Source: an uncultured Nitratireductor sp. (lineage in GTDB: Bacteria > Pseudomonadota > Alphaproteobacteria > Rhizobiales > Rhizobiaceae). Taken from it: a DNA stretch of 50,358 nt. Position numbers and translations under genes: made by a program. Each line of letters opens with the position of its first letter. Position 1 is the stretch's first letter. The stretch lies in NCBI RefSeq assembly GCF_913053745.1, contig NZ_CAJXGF010000012.1:1-50358 (forward strand). Direction: 5' to 3'. Below, in pieces: positions 1 through 8,219 of the stretch. The notes under the pieces were generated by a model. The model did no database searches, was not told the origin of the DNA, and saw only the letters and a list, made by a program, of their open reading frames with translations.

Positions 1-555
1 CTGCAATTCGCCACGTCCGGCCTGTTTTCACGCGTTGTCTCGGTCGAGCCGATGCCGGAGAATTTCGCGATCCTTTCGCACAACATCCACCTCAACTGCC
101 TCGGGGGCGTGCTTGCCGCCGTCAATTGCGCGGCGAGCGACAAGGCGGGCAGGGCGGTGATGCAGGCCGACGCGGTCAATTCCGGCGCGCATACGCTGCG
201 GGCAATGGCTGACACGCCGAGCGGCCGCTCGGTCGAGGTCGACGTGCTGCCGGTCGGGGCCATCCTGGCGAAATCCGGCGTCCCGGTCGGCGATGTCGGC
301 TGTGTCTGGATCGACGCAGAGGGGTTCGAGCCCGAAATCGTCAGAAGCGCGCTCGATGCCGGGGTCCGTGAGGCGATGTTCCATGTCGAGTTCACGCCGC
401 GCTTCTACGGTCCGGAAAAGACCGCCGAATTCATTGCTTTTCTGCGGGCGCGTTTCGACAGGGTGCATTTCCTGACGGGCAGGGGGATCGAGCCGGCGAC
501 GTTCGATGAACTTGACAAGGTCGCCACCCAGCAGGACATCGTTGTGAGCAACTGA
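1..555 (+). CDS. FkbM family methyltransferase, 3' part (5' end outside window)
   Basis: The open frame is already running at base 1, so the gene is cut by the window edge; the ATG at 52 is internal. The visible part opens with a short hydrophobic stretch followed by V-V-S-V-E-P-x-P-E-N-F, the acidic SAM-ribose-binding motif (VxxxEPxPxxF) typical of FkbM-type SAM-dependent methyltransferases, then N-x-H-L-N. Later come D-V-x-x-V-W-I-D-A-E-G-F-E (the WxxxDxEGxE block of this family) and a C-terminal segment with H-V-E-F. Members usually methylate hydroxyls of sugars, polyketides or surface polysaccharides; the substrate here cannot be told. The stop lies 15 bases before the next gene, so the two may be cotranscribed. 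Family assignment is fairly secure, role unknown. Confidence 0.8.
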   Translation: MQFATSGLFSRVVSVEPMPENFAILSHNIHLNCLGGVLAAVNCAASDKAGRAVMQADAVNSGAHTLRAMADTPSGRSVEVDVLPVGAILAKSGVPVGDVGCVWIDAEGFEPEIVRSALDAGVREAMFHVEFTPRFYGPEKTAEFIAFLRARFDRVHFLTGRGIEPATFDELDKVATQQDIVVSN

Positions 556-570
556 CAGGAGCGGCGCGCC

Positions 571-1320
571 TTGCCCCAATTCATCGCCGATGCGCTCGAC
601 GGCCTCGCGCTTTGGCAATACGCGCTCGCCTATGCGGTGATCGCGTTTGCCACCATCGTGCAGTACCGCGCCGGCGTCGGCTTCGGCCTGATGGCCGCGC
701 CGCTGCTGGCGCTGTTCGCGCCGGCGCTCGTTCCCGTCCCGATCATCATGCTGACGCTGCTCACCGCCGGCGCCGCGATGCTGTCGATGCATGGCGGGAT
801 CGACTGGCGCGAAGTGTCGTGGTCGGTTTCAGGACGGCTGCTCGGATCGATCGCCGGAGCGGCGATCCTGGTGCGGCTGACCGACGAGAAGCAGTTCATG
901 GTGGTGTTCGGCGCGCTGATCGCGCTCGCCGTCGCCATGTCGCTCGCCGGATTGCGTTTCCGCTTTTCCAACCGGCTGCTGCTGGTCATGGGGTCGATCT
1001 CCGGCCTGACGGCGACCATCACCTCGGTCGGCGGGCCGCCGATGGCGATCGCCTACCAGGACCAGACGGCGGAGCACGCCCGGCCGAACATGAGCGCCTT
1101 TTTCGCCATCGGCTGCGTCGTCATCCTCGCCGTTCTGCAGGTCAACGGCCTGATCCGCCTCGCCGATGTCGTTCATGCCGTGATGCTGGTGCCGGGCCTT
1201 GCGCTGGGCGTCGTGCTGGCACCGTTCTTCAAGGGGCTAATCGACCGCAATTTCCGCAGGATCCTGCTGGGCATTTCCGGCGCGTCGGCGGTGCTGCTGA
1301 TCGCGCGCGGACTTGCCTGA
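571..1320 (+). CDS. TauE/SafE family (DUF81) membrane exporter
   Basis: The product has 249 residues and about eight hydrophobic segments, with the TauE/SafE signatures Q-Y-R-A-G-V-G-F-G near residue 30 and the central G-P-P-M-A-I-A-Y-Q block. Family members are permeases thought to move sulfite, sulfoacetate or other anionic carbon or sulfur compounds out of the cell; the substrate cannot be assigned. The start chosen is the TTG at 571, which has an AGGAG box at 557-561 at suitable spacing; no ATG lies near it in this frame. It follows the methyltransferase by 15 bases and precedes adenine deaminase by 69. Nothing in the neighbourhood indicates which anion is exported. Confidence 0.85.
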   Translation: MPQFIADALDGLALWQYALAYAVIAFATIVQYRAGVGFGLMAAPLLALFAPALVPVPIIMLTLLTAGAAMLSMHGGIDWREVSWSVSGRLLGSIAGAAILVRLTDEKQFMVVFGALIALAVAMSLAGLRFRFSNRLLLVMGSISGLTATITSVGGPPMAIAYQDQTAEHARPNMSAFFAIGCVVILAVLQVNGLIRLADVVHAVMLVPGLALGVVLAPFFKGLIDRNFRRILLGISGASAVLLIARGLA

Positions 1321-1389
1321 CGCGTGCAATTGCCATCTGGCGTTTTCGCAGCGCAAAGGGCATGGTTTGACTGACAATCGGAGACAGCC

Positions 1390-3204
1390 ATGCCCTCGAC
1401 CAAGCCGACCTTCGCCCCGCCGCGCCCGTGGACCGAATGCGCCCGAGACCTCGTCAATGTCGCGATGGGGCGCAAATCCGCCGATCTCGTCGTGCGCAAC
1501 GGCATGTGGGTCAATGTCCATTCCGGCGAGGTGATCCCGGCAACCGACCTCGCCATCGTCGACGGGCGGTTCGCCTATTGCGGGCCCGACGCCTCGCATT
1601 GCATCGGCGACGGCACCAAGGTGGTCGACGCGCGCGGACGCTATCTCGTGCCCGGCCTGTGCGACGCGCACATGCATATCGAAAGCGGCATGGTGACGGT
1701 GACAGAGTTTACCCGCGCGGTAGTGCCGCACGGCACGACCTCAATGTTCGTCGATCCGCACGAGATCGCCAACGTGCTCGGTCTTGACGGCGTCAGGATG
1801 ATGCATGACGAAGCCGAGGCGATGCCGGTCAACGTGTTCGTGCAGATGCCGTCCTGTGTGCCGTCGGCGCCGGGGCTGGAACATGCCGGCGCGTCGCTCG
1901 GGCCGCACGAGATCGGCGAGGCGATGGCATGGCCGAACATCATCGGCCTCGGCGAGGTGATGAACTTCCCGGGCGTGGCGGCGAACGACCAGACCATGGT
2001 CGGCGCTATCGAGGCGACGGTGAAGGCCGGCAAGACGGTCGGCGGGCATTACGCCTCGCCGGATCTGGGGCTTCCTTTTCATGGCTACGTTGCCGGCGGG
2101 CCGGAGGACGACCACGAGGGCACGCGCGCCGAGGACGCCATCGCCCGCGTCCGGCAGGGCATGAAGGCGATGCTGCGGCTGGGCTCCGCGTGGTACGACG
2201 TCGCCGAGCAGATCAAGGCGGTGACCGAGCAGGGGCTCGACAGCCGCAACTTCATCCTGTGCACCGACGACAGCCATTCCGGCACGCTGGTGCGCGACGG
2301 CCACATGGACCGCGTGGTGCGGCACGCCATCCAGCAGGGTTTGGCCCCCGTCACCGCGATCCAGATGGCGACGCTCAACACGGCGCAGCACTTCAAGCTG
2401 GAGCGCGAGCTGGGCTCCATCGCTCCGGGACGCCGGGCGGATTTCCTGATCGTCTCGGATCTGGCCGAACTGGCAATCGATGAGGTTTTTGCCCGGGGCG
2501 CCCGGCTGGCGCGGCGCGGCCGGCTCGATGCCGAGATTGCGGCTTACGCTTACCCGGCGGCAGCGAAAAATACAGTGCGGCTCGGCAAAAAGCTTGCGGC
2601 GAAGGATTTCGACATTGCCGCACCCGATGGTGCAAATCATGCGCGCGCGCGGGTGATCGGCGTCATCGAGAATCAGGCTCCGACAAGGGCGCTTGAGGCC
2701 GAACTCGGCGTCGAAGACGGCATCGTCGCCATGGATCGACGCAACGATGTCTGCCAGATCGCGCTGGTGGAGCGGCACCGTGCAACGGGGCAGGTGACCA
2801 ATGGTTTCGTGTCGGGTTTCGGCTATATGGAAGACTGCGCCCTGGCTTCGACCGTGGCGCACGATTCTCATCATATGATTGTCGTCGGCACCAACAAGGG
2901 CGACATGTCTCTGGCGGCCAACCGACTTGGCGCGGTGGGCGGTGGCGTGGTGCTGTTTTCCAAGGGGCGCGAGCTGGCGCTGGTGGAAATGCCGATTGCC
3001 GGACTTATGTCTGACGAGCGTGCCGAGGTGGTGGCGCAGAAGGCGGCCAAGCTGACCGAGGCGATGCGTGCGATGGGTTGCACGCTCAACAACGCCTATA
3101 TGCAGCACTCGCTTCTGGCACTGGTGGTGATCCCGGAGCTCAGGATCTCCGATACCGGAATTATCGACGTCTCCAATTTTCGCAAGGTCGACCTTTTTCT
3201 CTGA
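1390..3204 (+). CDS. ade: adenine deaminase
   Basis: This 604-residue enzyme converts adenine to hypoxanthine and ammonia in purine salvage. The sequence shows the amidohydrolase metal motif D-A-H-M-H-I-E-S near residue 95, the V-D-P-H-E-I-A-N-V block, G-G-H-Y-A, C-T-D-D-S-H and the C-terminal adenine-deaminase domain ending in S-N-F-R-K-V-D-L. Length and motif order match the bacterial Ade/AdeC family (about 550-600 residues), not the adenosine-deaminase-like type. The ATG at 1390 is preceded by GGAGACAGCC. An N-terminal extension of some 30 residues precedes the core, as in other rhizobial copies. A purine permease sits about 38 kb away in this window, but there is no local purine operon. 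It ends 45 bases from the convergent hydrolase gene. Confidence 0.95.
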   Translation: MPSTKPTFAPPRPWTECARDLVNVAMGRKSADLVVRNGMWVNVHSGEVIPATDLAIVDGRFAYCGPDASHCIGDGTKVVDARGRYLVPGLCDAHMHIESGMVTVTEFTRAVVPHGTTSMFVDPHEIANVLGLDGVRMMHDEAEAMPVNVFVQMPSCVPSAPGLEHAGASLGPHEIGEAMAWPNIIGLGEVMNFPGVAANDQTMVGAIEATVKAGKTVGGHYASPDLGLPFHGYVAGGPEDDHEGTRAEDAIARVRQGMKAMLRLGSAWYDVAEQIKAVTEQGLDSRNFILCTDDSHSGTLVRDGHMDRVVRHAIQQGLAPVTAIQMATLNTAQHFKLERELGSIAPGRRADFLIVSDLAELAIDEVFARGARLARRGRLDAEIAAYAYPAAAKNTVRLGKKLAAKDFDIAAPDGANHARARVIGVIENQAPTRALEAELGVEDGIVAMDRRNDVCQIALVERHRATGQVTNGFVSGFGYMEDCALASTVAHDSHHMIVVGTNKGDMSLAANRLGAVGGGVVLFSKGRELALVEMPIAGLMSDERAEVVAQKAAKLTEAMRAMGCTLNNAYMQHSLLALVVIPELRISDTGIIDVSNFRKVDLFL

Positions 3205-3249
3205 CTTCGGGACAGACTTTGCCCTTCGCGTGGCCGCTCGATCCGGATC

Positions 3250-4431
3250 CTAGCGACGGCGACCCTGGCCGGTGGCGAGTTCGATGACCGTGAGCGGTGT
3301 GGTGATGACGATGTCGGCGGCCGAACCGACTGTCTGGCCAAGTCCGCGCACCAGGTTTTCGACCCGTCCGATCACGAGATCCTCATTGCTTTCGTTCAGT
3401 TCGCCCTCGCTGGACAGGCGTTCACCGAGCAGGCGTACCAGAACCGGGTTTTCGGCAAATTTGGTGTGGTTTAGCCAATCGCCCGAGGAGACGTTCGTCA
3501 CGTCGATGACGGTCACGCCGAGATTTGTCAGTTCGCTTGCGTCCCGATAATCGCCGAGCCGGGGCTGATTGCCGGCGATAAAGCCCGAGAGCGTCAGTGC
3601 ACGGTCGTTTTGCGAGGTGAGAACGGCAAAGGGTCGTTTGGGCACGCCGTAGCGGCGCATTTGCCCCTTGAAGACGTCGATGTCGATGTCGGGCGAGGCG
3701 AGAACCACGTCGGCCAGGCGACCGCCGAGATCTCGGTCGCCGGAGATTGCGAGCTGACGCAGGGCTTCCATGGTGAGCCAGCTTCCCATCGAGTGAGCAA
3801 CGACGTCGATATGCGTCGCCCCCGCCCGGGCGACCGTTCGCAGGGTTCTTTCGAGCGCATCGCGGGCTGTTGTGGCGCTGTTATTGTCATAAACATAATC
3901 GATTGTGCGGCCCGCCGACGGCCAGGAGAAAAGAATGGGTGTGCCCGCATAGTTCGCGTCGTGAAAAATCTGCGCGGCGCGGTAGACGGCTTCGTCGAAG
4001 CCGGTGTTGTAGCCATGGATGAAAACGAGCGCGCGTCCGTTGCGGGCGGCAATATCGTCTCTGAGTGCGTTTTCGAAGTCGTTCTGCTGCGCATAAAGAA
4101 TGGCGCGGTGAGCGGCGAAATAGCGTGCGGGATCGGCAACCCTGGGATTGGGCGCGAGTTCCATCCTGCCCGTCTCGTGCACCGCGGGAACGGTGATTTC
4201 CACTTGCGCAAAGGCTGCTTCGGGTGCGCGTCCGCCATCAAATACTTCACCCGGCTTTTCCGTCCTTTCCCGGTTGGTGGCAATGAAAATGCCGTGGCTT
4301 CCCGCGATCTGATCGGCGCGCGCTGGCGCGATCGTCTCTGCGAGCAATCGGGAGGGATGCGGATTTGCGCAGCCGGCGATCAGCAGAATCAGAACGACAA
4401 CGAACGGACGCTGGAGCTTGTGGAACGGCAT
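3250..4431 (-). CDS. lipoprotein alpha/beta hydrolase (DUF900 family)
   Basis: From the ATG at 4431 the product has 393 residues. It begins with a classic lipoprotein signal: basic start, hydrophobic run, lipobox I-A-G-C with the modified cysteine at residue 21. The body matches DUF900-type alpha/beta hydrolases: F-I-H-G-Y-N-T-G-F oxyanion region, F-S-W-P-S-A-G, and nucleophile elbow A-H-S-M-G with the serine at about residue 214. Family members are predicted esterases or lipases of unknown substrate; here it would be anchored at a membrane face outside the cytoplasm. The frame stays open upstream to a TTG at 4467 and an ATG at 4458, but those starts would put extra residues before the signal peptide. 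It lies 84 bases downstream of trkH on the same strand, so it may be its second gene. Confidence 0.82.
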   Translation of the reverse strand: MPFHKLQRPFVVVLILLIAGCANPHPSRLLAETIAPARADQIAGSHGIFIATNRERTEKPGEVFDGGRAPEAAFAQVEITVPAVHETGRMELAPNPRVADPARYFAAHRAILYAQQNDFENALRDDIAARNGRALVFIHGYNTGFDEAVYRAAQIFHDANYAGTPILFSWPSAGRTIDYVYDNNSATTARDALERTLRTVARAGATHIDVVAHSMGSWLTMEALRQLAISGDRDLGGRLADVVLASPDIDIDVFKGQMRRYGVPKRPFAVLTSQNDRALTLSGFIAGNQPRLGDYRDASELTNLGVTVIDVTNVSSGDWLNHTKFAENPVLVRLLGERLSSEGELNESNEDLVIGRVENLVRGLGQTVGSAADIVITTPLTVIELATGQGRRR

Positions 4432-4515
4432 TCGACAATGATCCTGTGCGTGCTTCATGCACCGCAAGTGCTAAGTCAGCATCTGTTTAAGAGAAAAGAG
4501 GCTACCGATGGAAGT

Positions 4516-5973
4516 CTATCTCTCCCAGAAAACCGGCGTGAAAATGACGAGAACGGCGAGAATCTCCAGCCGGCCCATGAGCATGGCGAAGGCGATGATC
4601 CATTTTGCCAGATCGGGAACCGGCGCGAAGCTGCCCGCGGGGCCGACCACCTGGCCGAGACCGGGGCCGACATTGGTGAGGCCTGTGAGGGCAGCCGAAA
4701 TGGCGGTGACGAAATCCAGCCCCGTAGCGGCCAGCAGAAGAATGATAACCGCCCAGATGACGAGGAACGCCGACATGAAGAGCACGACCGCGCGCTGAAG
4801 ATCGTCGTCCACCGGTCGGTCGCCATAGCGCACGGTGACGATCGTGTTGGGGTAGACGAAACGGCGCAGACCGTTCGCCAGAAGCTTGAACAGGATCAGG
4901 AAGCGATAGGCCTTGATGCCGCCGGTGGTCGAGCCTGAACATCCGCCAAGGAACATGGCGACGAAGGCGGCCGCGACCCCGAAAGCGCCCCATTGAGAAT
5001 AGTCGTCGCTGGCGTAGCCAGTGGTGGTGATGATCGAAACGAAATTGAACGCCGAATGGGTGAGTGCGGCGAAAAATGTGTGGTCGTGCACGATGCGCAA
5101 ATAGATCGCGACTGCGAGTACGAAGACGATGACGTATCCCGCGAAAACGCGGATCTGCGGATCGCGCAGGGCATCGAGCCGTCCGCGGATCGCAAACAGG
5201 ATCAGGATGGAGAACGGCAAGGCCGAGATAAACATGAAAATCGTGCTGATCCAGAGCACAGCCGGATTGTCGGCATAATACCCCATGGACGCGTCATGGG
5301 TGGAAAAGCCCGCCGTCGCGATGGTCGTCAGCGCATGGTTGACCGCGTCGAAGGCGCGCATTCCGGCGGCCGCATAGGCGATGGCGCAGGCCAGCGTGAG
5401 CAGGGAATAGATGCTGATAAGACCAAGGCCGAAGGTGGAGAAGCGGTCGAAGGGGCGGTCCTCGATGTCCGAGGATTCGATGCGGAAATAGGACACGCCG
5501 CCGACATTGAGAAACGGCAGGACGAAAAGGCCAAGCGCAATCACACCAAGGCCACCGATCCATTGCAGGATGGAGCGCCAGATGAGCAGGCCGGGCGGCA
5601 TGCTGTCGAGGCCGACAATCACCGTCGCGCCGGTTGCCGTGACGCCCGACACGGATTCGAAGAAGGCGTCGGCGACGCTGAATTCCACCGAAGAGGCCAG
5701 AAGCGGTACGGCGCCGGCAATGCAGGCCGTCATCCACAACAGGTTGACCACCAGGAAGCCGAAACGCGAGGAAATGACCGGTGCGCGCCCCTGGGAGGCC
5801 AGCGACACGCCGATGGCGAGCCCACCGGTGAAAAGCGCCGAAAAGGCGAAGACCTGCCAATCGTCATTGCCATAGTAAAGGTCGACGGCCGCCGGGATGA
5901 GCATGGCGGCCGAGAGGTAGATGGCAAAGACCGCCGCAATGTGCAGCGCGGCGCGAACGGCAAGATATTGCAA
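4516..5973 (-). CDS. trkH: TrkH family potassium uptake protein
   Basis: This is the membrane subunit of a Trk-type potassium importer, which works with the cytosolic NAD-binding TrkA protein (not in this window). It has many hydrophobic segments and the pore-loop signatures S-G-V-T-A-T-G-A, A-G-F-S-T-H, T-T-G-Y-A and the glycine-rich G-C-S-G-S-T-T-G-G-I-K-A-Y-R near the C terminus. The longest frame runs up to 6099, but that would add an untypical hydrophilic leader. The TTG at 5973 has GAGG at 5982-5985 with an 8-base spacer and gives 485 residues starting M-Q-Y-L-A-V-R, the usual size of alphaproteobacterial TrkH. The opposite strand carries a long open frame that is only a shadow. It is divergent from ilvA across 132 bases. 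Confidence 0.93.
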   Translation of the reverse strand: MQYLAVRAALHIAAVFAIYLSAAMLIPAAVDLYYGNDDWQVFAFSALFTGGLAIGVSLASQGRAPVISSRFGFLVVNLLWMTACIAGAVPLLASSVEFSVADAFFESVSGVTATGATVIVGLDSMPPGLLIWRSILQWIGGLGVIALGLFVLPFLNVGGVSYFRIESSDIEDRPFDRFSTFGLGLISIYSLLTLACAIAYAAAGMRAFDAVNHALTTIATAGFSTHDASMGYYADNPAVLWISTIFMFISALPFSILILFAIRGRLDALRDPQIRVFAGYVIVFVLAVAIYLRIVHDHTFFAALTHSAFNFVSIITTTGYASDDYSQWGAFGVAAAFVAMFLGGCSGSTTGGIKAYRFLILFKLLANGLRRFVYPNTIVTVRYGDRPVDDDLQRAVVLFMSAFLVIWAVIILLLAATGLDFVTAISAALTGLTNVGPGLGQVVGPAGSFAPVPDLAKWIIAFAMLMGRLEILAVLVIFTPVFWER

Positions 5974-6105
5974 GAACTGAACCTCAGGCTGCCCATCAAA
6001 GCGTCTGTGTTCGGGAAGCGATCCCCCTCCCTGGCGCGAGAGTGGCGTCACGCGCCCCGATATGCAATAGCCCGTAGGACACAAGGACTGGATAGGCAAG
6101 AGAGC

Positions 6106-7392
6106 ATGAGTGCAGCATCGGATGAGAGCGAATTCGTAGACGCGGTGGCGGATGCGGCGGATGCGCTGCGATCGCTGTTTGCCGAAACGCCGCTTCAGGA
6201 GAACGACTACCTCTCCGAGAAGACCGGCGCGCGCGTTTTCCTGAAGCGTGAGGATCTGACGCCGGTTCGCTCATACAAGATTCGCGGCGCCTTCAATTTC
6301 TTTCGCAAGGCTATGGCGAAGGGCGGAAACGGGCACACCTTCGTGTGTGCCTCGGCGGGCAATCACGCACAGGGTTTCGCTTATGTGTGCCGGCACTTCG
6401 GTTGCAAGGGCGTTGTGTTCATGCCGGTGACGACGCCCCAGCAGAAAATCGACAAAACGCGCATTTTCGGCGGCGAGTTCGTTGAAATCCGCCTGATCGG
6501 CGATTTCTTCGACGATTGCTACCGGGCCGCACTGGCGTTTGCCGAGGAAAGCGGGGCGTCCATGGTGCCGCCGTTCGACCACCCCGACATTATAGAGGGC
6601 CAGGCGACCGTGGGGCGCGAAATCGCCGATCAAATCAGGGCGTTCGATGGCGTGAGCATGGGCGACAGCCTCGTGATCCTGCCGGTGGGCGGTGGCGGGC
6701 TTGCCTCGGGCGTGACGCGTTACCTCGGGGCGAGCGGCCAGGCCGGCTCTTTCGCCTTTGCCGAACCGGAGGGTGCGGCGAGCCTGCAGCAGGCGCTGGT
6801 AGAGGACCGACCGGTGCGGCTCGACCGGGTGGACAATTTCGTCGACGGCGCGGCGGTGGCCGAGATCGGCGCGGCGCCGTTTTCCCATCTCAAGGCTTTC
6901 GATGCGGAAGCGGTGCATCTGGTGCCGGAAAATCGGCTCTGCGCGACCATGATCGAGATGCTGAACATCGAGGGCGTGGTGCTGGAACCCGCCGGTGCGT
7001 TGGCCATCGACACGCTGAAGGATTTTTCGCCGGAAACGCTCAAGGGGCGTACGGTGGTGGCCGTGGTATCGGGGGGCAATTTCGACTTCGAGCGTTTGCC
7101 GGACGTGAAGGAGCGGGCCTTGCGCTTCGAGGGGCTGAAAAAATACTTCATCTTCCGCTTTCCTCAGCGTCCCGGCGCATTGCGCGATTTCCTGGATCTT
7201 CTGGGACCGGAGGACGACATCACACGATTTGAGTATCTCAAGAAATCGGCGCGCAATTTCGGATCGGTGCTGATCGGCATCGAAACCAAAAACCGCGACA
7301 ATTTTGGCATTCTGACCGGGCGGTTCGACGCTGCCGGCTGGGCTTACCAGGACATTACCGACAACGACACGATAGCCGGATTGATCATCTGA
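6106..7392 (+). CDS. ilvA: threonine ammonia-lyase (threonine dehydratase)
   Basis: The enzyme deaminates threonine to 2-oxobutyrate, the first step to isoleucine, using pyridoxal phosphate. The PLP lysine is in R-S-Y-K-I-R-G-A (K58), followed by the S-A-G-N-H-A-Q-G substrate loop and the glycine-rich phosphate loop V-G-G-G-G-L. After the catalytic domain (to about residue 330) comes one ACT-like regulatory domain starting F-I-F-R-F-P-Q-R-P-G-A-L, as in the short IlvA of Bacillus and Corynebacterium rather than the two-domain E. coli form. Feedback control by isoleucine is expected for the family. The frame is open far upstream (from 4993) through antisense trkH; the true start is the ATG at 6106, giving 428 residues. 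The DUF1697 gene follows by 12 bases. ilvD of the same pathway lies about 30 kb away. Confidence 0.94.
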   Translation: MSAASDESEFVDAVADAADALRSLFAETPLQENDYLSEKTGARVFLKREDLTPVRSYKIRGAFNFFRKAMAKGGNGHTFVCASAGNHAQGFAYVCRHFGCKGVVFMPVTTPQQKIDKTRIFGGEFVEIRLIGDFFDDCYRAALAFAEESGASMVPPFDHPDIIEGQATVGREIADQIRAFDGVSMGDSLVILPVGGGGLASGVTRYLGASGQAGSFAFAEPEGAASLQQALVEDRPVRLDRVDNFVDGAAVAEIGAAPFSHLKAFDAEAVHLVPENRLCATMIEMLNIEGVVLEPAGALAIDTLKDFSPETLKGRTVVAVVSGGNFDFERLPDVKERALRFEGLKKYFIFRFPQRPGALRDFLDLLGPEDDITRFEYLKKSARNFGSVLIGIETKNRDNFGILTGRFDAAGWAYQDITDNDTIAGLII

Positions 7393-7404
7393 GGATCGGA
7401 TAGC

Positions 7405-7941
7405 ATGACAGGGGCCCGCTACATTGTGCTCTTTCGCGGCGTGGGCGGTGCAACGCAACTGCCCGTGAAGCAATTGCGGCAGATCCTGAGCGGGGAAGGA
7501 TTCGCCGGGGTTGCGACCTATATCAACAGCGGCAATGCGGTGTTGACGGCTTCGGCCGGTGAAGAAGCCGTGCGGAGGCGCGTGGCCGATCTCGTCAGGA
7601 AGCACATGGGATTTGAGAAAGCGGTCATGCTGCGAAGTCTCGACGATTGGCGTGCGATGATCGCCGGCAATCCGTTTCGGCAGGCCGAGAACACGCCGAC
7701 CTGCTTGCATGTCTACGCGTTGGAGTGCGAACCGGACCCGGAACGGGTGCGGGCGCTCGAGGCGAAGGCCACGGGCACGGAAGAGTTTCGCATCGAGGGG
7801 CGCACGCTCTATCTGCATACGCCGGACGGTATGGGCCAATCGCGGTTCGCGCCCAAGATGGAGCCGACCCTGAAACTGGAAATGACCGGCCGCAACTGGC
7901 GCAGCATGCTGGCGCTGAGAACGCTCGCTGCCGAGGGGTGA
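7405..7941 (+). CDS. DUF1697 domain-containing protein
   Basis: The product has 178 residues and matches the DUF1697 family: it opens with R-Y-I-V-L-F-R-G, then A-T-Y-I-N-S-G-N-A-V and later the P-x-x-C-L-H-V-Y-A segment and G-x-T-L-Y-L-H. The usual R-G-I-N-V-G-G loop is altered to R-G-V-G-G-A. No biochemical function is established for the family. The ATG at 7405 has GAGGAT upstream at good spacing. The 12-base gap from ilvA suggests cotranscription, but no functional link to isoleucine synthesis is known. No signal peptide or membrane segment is visible, so it should be cytosolic. Confidence 0.85.
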   Translation: MTGARYIVLFRGVGGATQLPVKQLRQILSGEGFAGVATYINSGNAVLTASAGEEAVRRRVADLVRKHMGFEKAVMLRSLDDWRAMIAGNPFRQAENTPTCLHVYALECEPDPERVRALEAKATGTEEFRIEGRTLYLHTPDGMGQSRFAPKMEPTLKLEMTGRNWRSMLALRTLAAEG

Positions 7942-8152
7942 GGGGTTGCGACGCACAAATTTGCGGTTGCGCTTTCGCCACAGATGCCCCATATGACGCC
8001 GAGACGCATGGGTCGGCACGCCGACTTTCTAAAGAGACTGGTTGCGTCTGAAGCCATCGCCAACGGGCGAAAGCTTGAGCCGGCAGTGCCGGCGCGACAG
8101 CGCAGCCGCACGGGCAGACCCGTCGTCTTGTCGTTCATTCAAACATTTATCC

Positions 8153-8170
8153 GGCAGGTTGCGCCCTGCC
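8153..8170 (+). promoter_or_regulatory. GC stem-loop in leader of the DEAD-box helicase gene
   Basis: A perfect 6-bp stem (GGCAGG / CCTGCC) with a 6-base loop lies 49 bases upstream of the TTG start. There is no U-tract, so it is not a terminator. It would sit in the 5' untranslated RNA if transcription starts further upstream; the rest of the 278-base intergenic region shows nothing else I can name. A role in cold or autoregulation would be speculation. Confidence 0.3.
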
Positions 8171-8219
8171 ACCTATCATTTGCGGCGTCTGCGGATGCCG
8201 GCATGGGAAAGATTGCACA

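Noticed and set aside
4993-6105. Long open frame in front of ilvA, antisense to trkH
   Set aside because: It is a mirror of trkH; ilvA homologues begin at 6106.
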